Assembly: GCA_014529385.2 (NCBI GenBank)
Contig: CM043967.1
Coordinates: 79,133,278 to 79,197,277, forward strand
DNA: 64,000 nt
DNA from: Adiantum capillus-veneris
Taxonomy: Eukaryota; Streptophyta; Polypodiopsida; Polypodiales; Pteridaceae
Reading direction: 5' to 3'
A model generated the notes under the pieces. That model saw only the letters and a program-made list of their open reading frames with translations. It was not told the origin of the DNA and did no database searches. Within the stretch, counting starts at the first letter, position 1; every line of letters starts with the position of its first letter. Shown in pieces: positions 1 to 10,251 of the stretch. The translations under genes were made by a program, and so were the position numbers.

Positions 1-91
1 GATTTCTTGTCCACTTGCATCAGTGAGCACAATCAATGTCTTTGAGAATTCAATGTCTTTGAGAAGTTTAAAATCTATAATATTGGAGAAT

Positions 92-1010
92 TCACCAAAG
101 CTTGTTTGAGTTTCTCAAAGCTAGCTTGACACGTTCATTCCAAGTAAACACTTTATCCTTCTTAAACATATTAGTGAATGGAGATGCAATCTTAGCGTAG
201 CCTTGAATAAATGTACGATACCATCCTGTTAAACCAAGAAAGCCACGTAATTGTACTGATTTTGGTGTAGGCCAAGCTATGACAATTGCGATCTTACTTG
301 GATCATTAGAAACACCATCCTTGAATACAATAAATTGCAAATATTCCACTGAAGAAGGTGCATTTTCTACGTTTGACATAAAGTTCATTTTGATGGAGAA
401 GTTCAAGTATCTGCTGCACATGTTGTTCGTGTTGTTATTTATTTCTTGAGTAAACCAGGATATCATCAAAGAAGACAAGAACAAAATCATCAAAATGCTC
501 TCAAAAGACATCGATCATGAGACAATTAAAAGTTGCAGGAGCATTGGTAAGTCCAAGAGGCATAACTATAAATTCATAATGTCCAAAAAGAGTATTGAAT
601 CCTGTCTTTGGTATGTTCTCCTCCTTGATTTGGATTTGGTAATACCCTAACTTAAAATCAATATTTGTGAAGATAGAAGCTCCATGTACTTGGTCAAGCA
701 ATTCATCAATCCTTTGAATTGCATACTATGTCCTCCTCCTTGATTTGAATTGGTAATACCCTGACTTAAGATCAATATTTGTGAAGATAGAAGCTCCATG
801 TAATCGGTCAAGCAGTTCATCAATCCTTGGAATTTCATACTTATTATTTGTATTGATTAAATATCTTTAATCAATAAAAAGACGTAAAGTACCACCTTCT
901 TTTGATTAAAGATAACAAGAGTACTCCATGGAGAAACGTTGGGTCGAATGAAGCCTTGTTCAAGAAGTTTAGCTAGTTTCTCCTTGAGTTCTGCAGATTT
1001 AGGTACCGAC
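92..1010 (-). pseudogene. pol: Gypsy G reverse transcriptase, broken
   Basis: Two main blocks. The stretch ending near 501-701 reads through TNIDFKLGYYQIQIKEE and the PLGLTNAPATF motif, the core palm region of Ty3/gypsy RT. The stretch 92-511 carries the C-terminal RT/connection signature (GFLGLTGWYRTFIQGYAKIA, then FKKDKVFTWNE). Further upstream, near 870-1000, the N-terminal RT strand (LAKLLEQGFIRPNVSPWST) can be read but shifts frame. A 115-bp tandem duplication (617-846) disrupts the coding sequence. The segment between the blocks, where the YxDD catalytic loop should lie, is out of frame. Non-functional. Confidence 0.85.
617..846. repeat. 115-bp tandem duplication inside G reverse transcriptase
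   Basis: The sequence starting CTCCTTGATT at 621 recurs at 736, and the following ~110 bases match with few changes, including the AGATAGAAGCTCCATGTA segment. It duplicates the coding region for the ASIFTNID strand of the RT and inactivates it. Confidence 0.85.
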
Positions 1011-1236
1011 ATTTTGTATGGTCTATGGGCAACTGGTTGAGCTTCTAGAGTAAGCTCTATTACATGATCAACATCATGCTTGGGTGGTAACTATGAAAGT
1101 TCTTCGAGAAATACATCATCAAATTCTATTATCCATTCGGGTTTAGGTGAATCTATTTTCTTCTCTTTAGGGTTAAGCTTCACTGCGTAAATCCTTTTAT
1201 TTTTCCTATGATTTTTCATAAGTTTGATAACGTTCA

Positions 1237-1644
1237 CTAGTTTGATCTTAGGCTTTCCCCGTTTCCCAGTAATTGTAACCTAGAGTTTTTGTCATTTTTG
1301 AAAGTCAATGAAGCATCTTTACAATGTATGTGAGCATCATTGGATTTAAGCCAATCCATTCGTAGGATTCCATCATAGATTTCTATGGGTAAGACTCCGA
1401 TGTTCGCATAAGTATTATGACCATCAAAAACAAAATTCAAGTTACCCATTGAAGTAGAAGATCTAACCTTCCTACCTGTAGCTAATTCCACTGTAAGGTC
1501 TGTCGCAGGGTGTTTAGGCAAAATGAGGTTTTTGATGCACTTAGGAGATATGAAAGCATGTGTACTCCATGAATCAATCAATAAGGTAAAATGGTTACCT
1601 TGATACTCTGTTGGGGTTTGAATAATTGAAAATTGTTCATTCAC
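1237..1644 (-). pseudogene. pro: Gypsy G aspartic protease
   Basis: Retropepsin-like domain that would cut the polyprotein. Visible: the active-site segment LLIDSWSTHAFISP, where family members have D-S/T-G-S/A-T; here glycine is replaced by tryptophan. It is followed by the flap-like region and the family's hydrophobic segment near the end (DGILRMDWLKSNDAHIHC), where most relatives have GMDWL. The frame is open for about 135 codons, so it is one of the better preserved parts of G, but the Gly-to-Trp change makes activity unlikely. Confidence 0.8.
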
Positions 1645-2177
1645 TCCCTGATGTTCAATTGTAGCATGAACATATGTGTTTGCTTGATCCCCTTTGCCTC
1701 TAGCGCCTTGAGCTCTGTTAACTTGAGGTCTTCCTTGAGGTCTTTGATTTCCTCCTCCTCCTCAACAAGGTTGACAATTAACATTTCCATTGTTCTTATT
1801 ATTGAAAGGTGGTCCATTCCGAACAAAAGGTGGATTGCCTGGTCCATAATTCCCTTGGTTTTGAGGTTGTCTTTGGTTTTGGTTAAAGTTTTGCTGATTG
1901 AAGTTCCTACAAATTGTAGATGGTCTAGGTCTAAAATTTTTGAAATTTTGATTCGGATTAAAGTTTCTATGATCATAATTGTCCACCAATCCCGTGAAGC
2001 TTGAATTGTTAAATGGAGAATCCCTGGATTGATGGCCGGGATCAAGACAGTTGTAGCACAAATAATCAAGTATGGCCTTCATACGTAATAAGCTCTCTCT
2101 TCTGTTGGATTTCCAAACCTTTGTTCTTCATCGGGACCTTGCCTTTCGATTTCAAAACAAGAGCAGGTTCTAGTTTC
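1645..2177 (-). pseudogene. gag: Gypsy G gag C-terminus with zinc knuckle
   Basis: Nucleocapsid-like tail of gag. The frame reading from about 2082 leftward shows CYNCLDPGHQSRDS, a C-X2-C-X4-H-X4-C knuckle whose last cysteine is now serine, followed by an Asn/Gln/Arg/Phe-rich low-complexity tail of about 80 residues. Upstream (2079-2177) an acidic segment leads to the copia A insertion point. The protease frame follows after a frameshift. Inferred role in the family: RNA packaging. Confidence 0.8.
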
Positions 2178-2369
2178 TGAAGGAGTACGAGCGGAAGTGC
2201 GACGCGAGAGCGAGTGCGAGAAGAAGAGCACGACGGTATGGTGAACTCGCTCTACTGTAATGTGTAGAGCATAGTGAGTTCTTATTAGGTTTTTACAAAA
2301 GAATATGTGTACATACCTGGCGGCCCGCCCACTTACCTGGGCGACCACATTGGGATTTATACCCCAACA
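2178..2369 (-). repeat. Copia A 3' LTR
   Basis: 192 bp, starting TGAAGGAGTA and ending ACCCCAACA on the plus strand. Downstream LTR with respect to minus-strand transcription. It carries A where the 5' LTR has C just after the TATAAA (plus strand GGGATT against GGGCTT). Confidence 0.97.
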
Positions 2370-2380
2370 ACCTCCCACTT
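2370..2380 (-). promoter_or_regulatory. Copia A polypurine tract
   Basis: On the minus strand AAGTGGGAGGT abuts the 3' LTR, the expected plus-strand DNA primer site of an LTR retrotransposon. The same tract occurs in element C (39942-39952). Confidence 0.9.
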
Positions 2381-2458
2381 AAAGTCCAATGTGGTACTTT
2401 AAGTGTGAGAGAAGCTACTATACAAGCTAATATACAAGAGATGTAGAGAAGTGATGTA

Positions 2459-5400
2459 CTACCCTACACCTAACTGCTTGCGAAAATGCTCAAAGCTCTC
2501 TGAGGGAAGTCCTTTTGTAAGTAGATCAGCAGGATTTTCTGTGGTGTAAACTTTGACAAGCTGAAGTTGCTTATCCTCAAGCATTTCCCTGATGAAATGA
2601 TACTTCACATCCACATGCTTTGTCTTTGAGTGATAAACTAGATTGCGAGCCAATTGTATAGCACTTTGACTATCACAATATAACACAGGCATCTCTGCTT
2701 TGATTCCCAAATCTGTTACTAGTCGATTAAGCCGAATTGATTCTTTGCATGCCTCTGATGGTGCAACATATTCAGCCTCTGTAGTAGACTGAGTAACACA
2801 ATCTTGTAATCTAGAACGCCATGATACTGCTCCACCAACCAACGTAAAGACATACCCTGACGTAGACGTTCGGTTGTCTAAGTCACCTGCATACTCTGAG
2901 TCTGTAAAACCCTTTATACTTAGCTCCTGACTCCCATAGCATATACGCATACTCTTTGTAGCTTTGAGGTATCTCAATATTCCTTTCACTGCCTCCCAAT
3001 GTTTCTTGCCTGGGTTTGACATGTATCGACTTACTACTCCCACTGCAAATGCAATGTCTGGGCGAGTAGCAATCATTGCATACATCAAACTACCCACTGC
3101 AGACGCATATGGAATCTTATCCATTTCAGCCTGTTCTTCCTCAGACATAGGACAATCTTGTTTGCTAAGTTTCACATATGGTGGCAATGGAACACTCAGT
3201 GCCTTTCCCTTCTCCATATTAAAACGTTGCAAAACCTTGTCAATATACTCTGTTTGAGATAGCCAAATCAACTTCTTTGATCTTTCTCTCTCAATGCGCA
3301 TACCAAGTATATGAATTGCCTCACCCATGTCTTTCATGTCAAACGATTTTGCCATCTTTGACTTCAAAGCTGAAATTTCTTCCAAGTGCATGCCAGCAAT
3401 CAACATGTCATCCACATACAAAATAAGGATCAGCCAACTACCATCCTTAGCCTTCTTTGTATATAGACAGTGATCGAAATCACTACGTTTGTAGACTTGA
3501 GAAAGCATAAACTTGTGGAATTTATGGTACCATGCCCTGAGTGATTGTTTTGAGCCATAAAGAATCTTTAAGAACAGGCATACCCAATCTTCCTTGCCTT
3601 TCTCAACAAACCCTTCTGGCTACTGCATGTAAATTTCCACATCTAAATCACCATGCAGGAACGCTGTCTTGACATCCATTTCGTGCAACACCAAATCTAA
3701 TACGGCAACCAATGCAAGAAAGCATCTCAATGTAGTCATCTTCACCACCGGAGAGAAGACTTCATCAAAGTCAATGCCTTGTTCTTGCTTAAAGCCCTTG
3801 GCAACAAGCCTTGCTTTGTACTTTGGCTGACTATCATGAGCGGTGATCTTATACCTGTAAACCCATTTACAAGGTAGAGCCTTTTTGCCCTCTGGTAATT
3901 TAACTAGCTTCCATGTCTTGTTTTTATGCAGAGCTATCATCTTTGATTGCATGGAAAATTGCCGATTCCCGGAGTCCTTCATTTGCACTGCTTCCTTGTA
4001 ACATGAAGGCTCATTGCAATCAGTCAACATGACATAATTCATAGATGGAACAAACCTATTAGGAGGTCGCGTGACACGTCCAGATCTATGCACAATAGGT
4101 GGCTCAGGCTCAGCCACAACCTGTGGTTCCACTCTATCCTGTCCTTGCTCCTCTTGAGCCCTGACATTTTTTCTTGCACGTGCAGGTCCATCTTCTTGGA
4201 AGACAACTCTTCTAATCTCCTCAACCCTCTCTAGTTTAGAATGATATTTGGATTCATTAAAGTGAACATCATTGCTGTGGACAACCTTTCTGGATTCGGG
4301 ATCCCAAAGTCTGTACCCCATCTCACCAGAATTACCATAGACTAGAAAGATGCACTTTCTACTCTTTGGCTCAAGTTTGTTCCTAAATTCCTTTGGAACG
4401 TGAGTATATGCCTCACAGCCAAAGACTCTGAGATGCTTATATGAGGGCATTTTGCCTAACCATACCATCTCTGGCACTGAATCCTTCTGCAAAACCTTGC
4501 TAGGAGATCTATTTACAAGATGAACAGCTGTTGATACAACTTCAGCCCAAAACCCATTTGGCAGCTGTGCGTTAGACAACATACTTCTGACCTTCTCTTG
4601 TATGGTCCTATTCATCCTCTCAGCAACACCATTTTGAGGAGGATTGTAAGGAGCAATAAGTTCACGTTTTATACCTTTTGACTCACAAAAGTCTTGAAAG
4701 GCCTTTGAAACATACTCTCCACCATTGTCACTGCGTAAGCATTTAAGGTTCTTGCCACTCTGATTCTCCACAAGTGTCACAAACGTTTTGAAAACACTAA
4801 ACGCTTCATCCTTGTGCTTGAGAAAGTAAACCCATACTTTCCTCGAGTAATCATCTATAAATGTCATAAAGTAAGAAGCTCCCCCTAGAGATAGGTTAGG
4901 CATAGGTCCACACAAATCACTATGAACAAGTGCCAACTGTGTATCTCTTCTACTGCTTCTATGCTTATGTGGCTGCTGTGTTTGCTTACCATACAGACAA
5001 TGTTCATAGAATTCAAAATCATTAAATGAAAAGCCAAGCAAATAACCAGAACGAGACAAGATTTCCATTCCCTTCTTGGACATATGTCCTAACCGGCTAT
5101 GCCACAAAGAAACGTTTGGCTGCTCGGTTACATTGATTACATTTTTAGAGACATTTGATACATAAATCATGTAAAGTCCTCCAGACTTTACTCCATGTGC
5201 TACTGTCATAGAACCCCTGGATATCTTCCACATGTTCTGTCCAAAAGTGGTGACGTAGCCAGCATCATCAAGTAAACCTGTGATGATCAAGCTCTTTGTA
5301 ATTGTGGGAACATGTCTCACATTCTTCAGCGTGAAAGAAGAGCCATTCTGAAACTTCAATTGAACATCTCCAACACCTAAGATCTCACATGTCTGCCCAT

Positions 5401-5740
5401 TGCCTAGCCGAACATGATCTTTGGTGGTCACATAAGAAGTAAACCACTCCTTGTTTGGAGACACATGAAGTGATGCTCCTGAGTCTATAATCCAGTCACT
5501 CAGTGCATTTCCATCAGATGCTGTAAGAAGAGCTGAGTCCATTGTATTCTTCAAGAAGTAGATGTCTCCTGACAATAGACTATCATCCTCTGCAACAGTG
5601 TTTGTCACATTTATTTCTTGAATCTTCACTGAGGACTTGTTCTTCTCACCATGGTCTTCAGCTTTCTCTTTGCCTTTTTCTGCTTTCCATTCTCTGCAGT
5701 CTCGTAGCAAGTCCCGCAGTGCTAAAGGCAAGAGTGACAT
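2459..5740 (-). pseudogene. pol: Copia A pol polyprotein, one in-frame stop
   Basis: Domains in order. Protease active site DWIIDSGASLHVSP at about residue 85 of the frame. GAG-pre-integrase H-H-C-C region (LWHSRLGHM...CLYGK). Integrase core with D (LVHSDLCGP), D (LRSDNGGEY) and E (NGVAERMNRT). RT starting ALPCKWVYRYK, catalytic YVDDMLIAG, and copia RNase H (STTEAEYVA, VLYCDSQSAIQLA, HVDVKYHFIREM). The frame is continuous from 5740 to 2459 except for a TAG at 3620-3622; element C has CAG there, so it arose by C-to-T. The first dozen residues come from inverted DNA. Apart from that stop, pol is remarkably intact. Confidence 0.95.
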
Positions 5741-5768
5741 AGAATGCTACCATTGTGGCAAGAAGGGT
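5699..5768 (+). other. Inverted zinc-knuckle block in copia A
   Basis: About 70 bp whose coding sense is on the plus strand, opposite to the rest of A. It reads SRSKSRSAKGKSDIECYHCG, the basic run plus first half of the gag zinc knuckle. In element C the same block lies in normal orientation at about 55014-55083. Sequence on both sides is deleted relative to C: about 12 bp on the pol side and roughly 460 bp of gag on the other. The left junction shares GTCT with both partners (microhomology). Confidence 0.92.
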
Positions 5769-5965
5769 ATGGTAGAAAGTGTCAATTTATCCATTTCGCT
5801 CCATTCATCTTCGTCCATATCTTCTGGTTTTATCCCCTTGAGCTTTATAGGTTTTATCTGCTTCTTTTGTACCAACACGTGCCAAATCTGCTTCTTCCAC
5901 AATGGGAAATTGGTTCCATCCAGCTTCTTGATATTGTAAAGAGCAGTGTCCTGTGATCCAGCCAT
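5769..5965 (-). pseudogene. gag: Copia A gag N-terminal stub
   Basis: Starts at the ATG at 5963-5965 (MAGSQDTALYNIKKLDGTNF) and runs about 65 codons through KPIKLKGIKPEDMDEDEW before the deletion/inversion junction. The intact relative in element C starts MAGSEDTALYN and is over 250 residues before its zinc knuckle. So the gag core and knuckle are lost here and no usable capsid protein could be made. Confidence 0.92.
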
Positions 5966-6966
5966 AGCTACGCTTCACAGTAGTTTACTTTTCTGGGAAA
6001 AATTCGGCAGAGTTTCCCCTGTAAACTGACCTCTGAACCAATATCAACATGTCAAATGAACCAAGAAAGCTTTAGATTCTGCAGAAATTTTGGCAGAGTC
6101 TCCTTTGTAAAATGGCTCTGGTGTACTAAAAACAGACCAAAAAACAGCTCAAAAAACGTTGTCTCTCTGACACTGTAAGCTACTGGTAAACCTGTCCTCC
6201 ACTTGTACTGTCCTGTAAGCATAGACTGCGACAATGCCTCAACGGCAGTAAAGCAAAGATGCAATCCCAACTGTCTAACTCACAGTCAATACACCCTAGC
6301 TGCCTATCTAAGGGTGCTCGAGGGATCGCTCCAAGACCTGTATCATCGAAAGGATCTCAACATTCGAGAATCCCCCAGCTCAATAAAACCTCACTCGACC
6401 CTCAACAAAGGCTGTAGTAAATCTGACAGTACATAGACTTCCCACAAAGTCATACATCCACAAATTTCCCATTGTATGTTGTAACCGCTACGGCGGTTGT
6501 TTGCTGCTTTACTCACAGCCAGCAAACCCTCAACAGACATACATCATCTCTGACAATACATCCCATGTGGAAGCACCTGCAATGTCAAGATGAAATTTGG
6601 AATTTCAAGCAGCAAACACAAGCTACTTGATGAACTAATGGATGTCGCCTACAGTCTGTGTGTAGATGCGCCCGTGTCGTATGTGACACGCCTCCAAGAA
6701 CTGTGAGCCGTCCTTCGATGTGTAGACAACCACAAATCAACACTTTGGGAGTGTCGATATCCTCAGCACCTGCAGTTGTAGGCCAAAAACCCCAAATTTG
6801 CAGAGTCGGATCTGCACCTGTCGAGACCACGTAGTCGAAAATGGCCTGCGCAGACCTTTGTCGAAGCCGAACAGGATTTGGGGCCGTGTCCTCGCCTGTC
6901 GAATTTCACTCCAATCTGAGTTGGTGACTCTAGCCTCCTGTAGTGCTGCCCCGAGCCTCGATCTGA
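5966..6966 (-). other. Copia A untranslated leader
   Basis: About 1 kb between the primer site and the gag ATG. No convincing frame. It is collinear with the C leader (55739-56817), except that C has about 60 extra bases at 56661-56720. Confidence 0.75.
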
Positions 6967-6978
6967 GCTCTGATACCA
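6967..6978 (-). promoter_or_regulatory. Copia A primer binding site
   Basis: Minus strand TGGTATCAGAGC, the 12-base complement of the 3' end of plant initiator Met-tRNA, two bases inside the 5' LTR. Standard for Ty1/copia. Confidence 0.95.
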
Positions 6979-6980
6979 GT

Positions 6981-7172
6981 TGAAGGAGTACGAGCGGAAG
7001 TGCGACGCGAGAGAGAGTGCGAGAAGAAGAGCACGAAGATATGGTGAACTCGCTCTACTGTAATGTGTAGAGCATAGTGAGTTCTTATTAGGTTTTTACA
7101 AAAGAATATGTGTACATACCTGGCGGCCCGCCCACTTACCTGGGCGACCACATTGGGCTTTATACCCCAACA
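6981..7172 (-). repeat. Copia A 5' LTR
   Basis: 192 bp. On the minus strand it begins TGTTGGGGTATAAAGCCC, so a TATAAA lies nine bases into the LTR and is the likely promoter core. It differs from the 3' LTR at four positions. The flanking target duplication GTTTC follows at 7173-7177. Confidence 0.97.
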
Positions 7173-7811
7173 GTTTCCTCTTTCCGGTAGTAGGTAACTC
7201 TATTTCAATGGGTTTTTTTGCATCAAGAAAATCTGCAAAATTGGTAAGACGAAAACTCTAAAGTCTAGTCTACATAGGATTATGTAACCCTGACACGAAT
7301 CAAGCTACCTTGACCTCTTGAGTTATCCCTGCTAGAGAATACTTGGCAAGGGTTAAGAAATAAGATAGTATGATTCGAGATCTCTGGTTCCTTGAGTACA
7401 GTCAAGAAACTTATTCACACAGTCTAAATGATAAACTTTGTTCTGATAGTTCTTCTTGAGTTGGGTTTTAAGGTAATCCCAAGTTGCAGCATTGTTTTCT
7501 GTGCAATGGTTTCTCCACCAATGCTTGGCTTTTTTTTTCTAGTTTGAACTTAGAGATATAGCTTTGTTTACTGCAGATGAATGAGCCAAATCAAAGTAGT
7601 CATCGATGCACTCAATCCAATATTCAAGAACCTTGCCTACATCTTTGCCTTCCCTGCTAAAATTTCCAAGTTGAGACTTGTGAAGCATAGAATCGATGTC
7701 TCTATCAATGATGGTGTGTTGAGAAACAATAGGTGCATTTGCGTTAGCAGTAGCCACATTTCCTCTAGGAGGCTTATTGCACCATATCAACCAAGGTCAC
7801 ACTTAGTATAA
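7173..7811 (-). pseudogene. gag: Gypsy G gag N-terminal half
   Basis: Continuation of gypsy G beyond the copia A insertion. The frame at 7539-7790 shows DVGKVLEYWIECIDDYFDLA, the family's alpha-helical start. After a frameshift near the A-tract at 7530-7540 come AKHWWRNHCTENNAATWDYL and NKFLDCTQGTRDLESYYL, matching the Retrotrans_gag pattern with its conserved Trp-Trp. Further left, LTNFADFLDAKKPIEIEL can be read up to the insertion. Several frameshifts and stops. The 5' end of G is unclear; I find no LTR or primer site between 7811 and 7980. Confidence 0.75.
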
Positions 7812-7979
7812 TATTCTAATCCGTTCGAATTCCTTTAAGTCAAATAGACTAGACAAAGGAAGATAAGATGAGAGAGAAATAAAAGAAAGAACAATGAATA
7901 AATTAATCCAATTTCTATATCCCAAAATTTTTGGGTTTCCAAAAAGTCTACAAAGTGTCTTGAAAGTTTCTTATAAATC

Positions 7980-8640
7980 CTTGGCTTTGACATAATGCAC
8001 TGGGTAATATCCTTTATGACATCCTTCCACCAATGGAGCATAGCTATCCAATTCCTTGAGCATATCGGATGGGTGATCCCAAAGATCCTTTTTGATCTTT
8101 GGATGAAACATTTATTCGTTGGCGTGTGAGTCATACCATTGCTGAGTAAGAAATTTGTTTGTTACAGGTACCCCCATTTTGGCGTGAACAATCGCCTTCT
8201 TGTACTCGAAGTAGTCATTGAAGTAAGCAGATTCTTTTGGAAACACACCCGGTGTATCCCGCCCAACTACACTGTGTATGTTCTCACAATCTGCAAGGCA
8301 CTGGGATCTGTTTGTAGGCATTTTATAAAACTTTTACATGGCGAGGATTGTGGATTAGCAACTTTCCAAATAATTCAAAGAACAACCTCCAAGGTAAAGG
8401 GCTAAAGGAATGTTGGTCTTTTTTTTTCTCATTGACGGACTCAAACATTGAACATAACAATGTCAAAGCATCCCATAGCCATTGCTAAGGGAAGTATGTT
8501 TCTAGCCATCCATGTTTCTTTTGTCGGTCTCATCGTCAGCTCATAAGAATTTATGTAAAATATTTCATTAGTGATAAAAATCTCTTTTTCCAACTTGGAT
8601 TGTATCCACTCAATATTCTCAACAGGAGAGAGTTTATGCT
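7980..8640 (-). pseudogene. Unidentified coding relic U, C-terminal part
   Basis: Protein-like sequence on the minus strand in short frames. About 8450-8630 reads PVENIEWIQSKLEKEIFITN and on to RPTKETWMARNILPLAMAMG. 8112-8321 reads RDTPGVFPKESAYFNDYFEY, then KMGVPVTNKFLTQQWYDSHA. One TAA later the same frame continues HPKIKKDLWDHPSDMLKELD and GCHKGYYPVHYVKAKDL to about 7985. Varied composition and in-frame continuation past a stop argue for real ancestry. I recognise no family. It lies just upstream of gypsy G gag on the same strand, so it could be an extra 5' reading frame of G, another element's protein, or a host gene. Confidence 0.5.
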
Positions 8641-8677
8641 AAGGTGGTTTAAACTCGGAATGTACTAGGTACAATAC

Positions 8678-10251
8678 TGTAATGGAATTGGCCTATTTAA
8701 CTTGAGAGTAGCGGAAATTAATGAGAGTACTTTTGAGAAATAACTTTGTGAGCACAACGGGTGAACATAATTGAAGATAGCAACATAATCATAGCAATTA
8801 GTTAACTTGGCATGAACAATACTTTTGCAAGAGAGAGACTTTAGAGAACATGACAACAGTTGAGGATCGGATTTATGTGGAGCCGGTCCCCCCTCCAATA
8901 GGCATTTGTATTATGATTTCTCCCATTAAGAGAGACTTGTTACAATACAATCTTTGTGTTCCTTATGACCTAGGTGATGCAATGAAGATGGAAAGCTTCA
9001 TGCATCACAAACATAACATAAACTTGAAGAAAGCTTTAACTATCCCAAGCCTCAGTCCCAAGACCTCAAACACCTTCGAAGGTGGAGAGAGCTAGCAGGG
9101 AATGAGGGTAGGGAAGAGGAAGAAGAAACATTTCGTAGGAGAAAGAATTAGTTCCTCACTTATCATACTCTTGTTGCTAGCATACATAATAGCATAGTAA
9201 TGAAGAAGAAGGAGATGGCAAGCTTAAGCATTGAAGCATGGCTCTTGGTTGGATTTGCACTCCATAGCCAAGAGTGTTGGTGTGGGCTCTCAACCTCTAC
9301 TTGCTTGGAGAGGGAGCTCTTTCACTTTGCATAGCACACAATGAGAGTGTTTGTGAGTGTGTGTGGGTGAGTATACCCCGTAAGCAACCCCCTATTTTGC
9401 TTGGGTTGACCCCCCCTTGTAGCTCATGCTTGAAGCTCATTGGACCCCTCCAGGCCTAGCCGATCATAAGCAGGAGGCATTACAAGCAGTAGAGGTAGCC
9501 TTGAGACAAGTGTCCCCCTTTACCCTTTGAGAGAGAGGGCTTCATAAATGCTCCTAAATTACTATTGGACCCCTTGGGTGGCCAACCAATAGGCTTCAGG
9601 CATCTCATGAAGGTAACATAGGTAGGGGCCTGACATGTGTCCCTGCTGCCTCTTCAAGCTTTGGCCTTCCTTGTGTGTGTGAGTGTGTGTTCTCTCTCTA
9701 ACCCCTAGGAAAAGGGCTCGCCCCCCTCTTTGTAGAGATCCTTTTGACTTTTGGTGCTCAAGCACCTTAGTCATCAAGAATGACTAAGCACTTGGACTAG
9801 GGGGTATTCCCACAAGCATCTCAGGCAAGCTTGTCAAAGCACCTCAAGCACCTTAATCAAGTAGCAAGTCAAGCACGTCAAGCATGTAGCAGGTCAAGCA
9901 CCTTCATCAAGCACCTCAAGCACGACAAGCACCTCGAGCTTGGGCCGGCGAGCTTGGGCCGGGTTCCCGCCTCAAGCTCAGCCCTAGCTTACCTAAGGTC
10001 AAAGGACTTTTACACACATTATTGGAGGTCTTCAATGAAGCTAACCCTAAGGTCTTATGCTCCATTAGTTAGCCTTGCTCTTTGATAGACCATCTCTCAT
10101 TTGGGCCCCTTTACCATTGGCCCCGTGTTGAGATAGATGTATAAGCACATATCTATATCTTAACACTTGTTCCCGTTTATTCTCCCACATTAAGTGATCA
10201 ATATAATATGAGAAAATCATTTGGGTTGGTTAGATATTAGATTTTATGACA
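8678..10251 (-). repeat. Solo LTR (family S), 1574 bp
   Basis: Read on the minus strand it starts TGTCATAAAATC and ends CATTACA (TG...CA). It is flanked by a 4-bp duplication ATAC (8674-8677 and 10252-10255). Homologous stretches at 21621-22842 and 29657-30378 share its start, middle and end. No internal retrotransposon sequence adjoins it, so it is a solo LTR left by LTR-LTR recombination. It carries TCAAGCACC-rich low-complexity sequence at 9830-9945. The coding relic U continues on both sides, supporting the exact borders. The parent element is unknown; LTR length suggests gypsy (inference). Confidence 0.85.

Larger units (their letters stand above)
1..2177 (-). mobile_element. Ty3/gypsy element G, 3' part (decayed, runs off window start)
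   Basis: Minus-strand gypsy polyprotein relic. Read right to left it gives gag tail with zinc knuckle, aspartic protease, then reverse transcriptase, i.e. the Ty3/gypsy order. RNase H and integrase would lie beyond position 1. The gag N-terminal half is at 7173-7811, displaced by copia element A inserted after 2177. Both sides of the insertion carry the 5-bp duplication GTTTC (2173-2177 and 7173-7177), so the halves were once continuous. Frameshifts and stops occur throughout. No LTR of G is visible. Confidence 0.85.
2178..7172 (-). mobile_element. Ty1/copia retrotransposon A, complete but defective
   Basis: 4995-bp element transcribed on the minus strand, bounded by two 192-bp LTRs (TG...CA) and a perfect 5-bp target duplication GTTTC. 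It has a primer site matching initiator Met-tRNA, a polypurine tract, a gag start and a copia-order polyprotein (protease, integrase, RT, RNase H). Its LTRs differ at 4 of 192 positions, so the insertion is fairly recent. It is inactive: gag is largely deleted, its zinc-knuckle coding block is inverted, and one in-frame TAG interrupts pol. Element C at 39750-57023 is the same family. The lineage looks Tork/Tnt1-like (inference). Confidence 0.95.

Noticed and set aside
3620-5740. TAG at 3620 in copia A as programmed stop readthrough
   Set aside because: The related element C has CAG at that codon and the position is inside RT rather than at a gag-pol boundary; a plain nonsense mutation is simpler.
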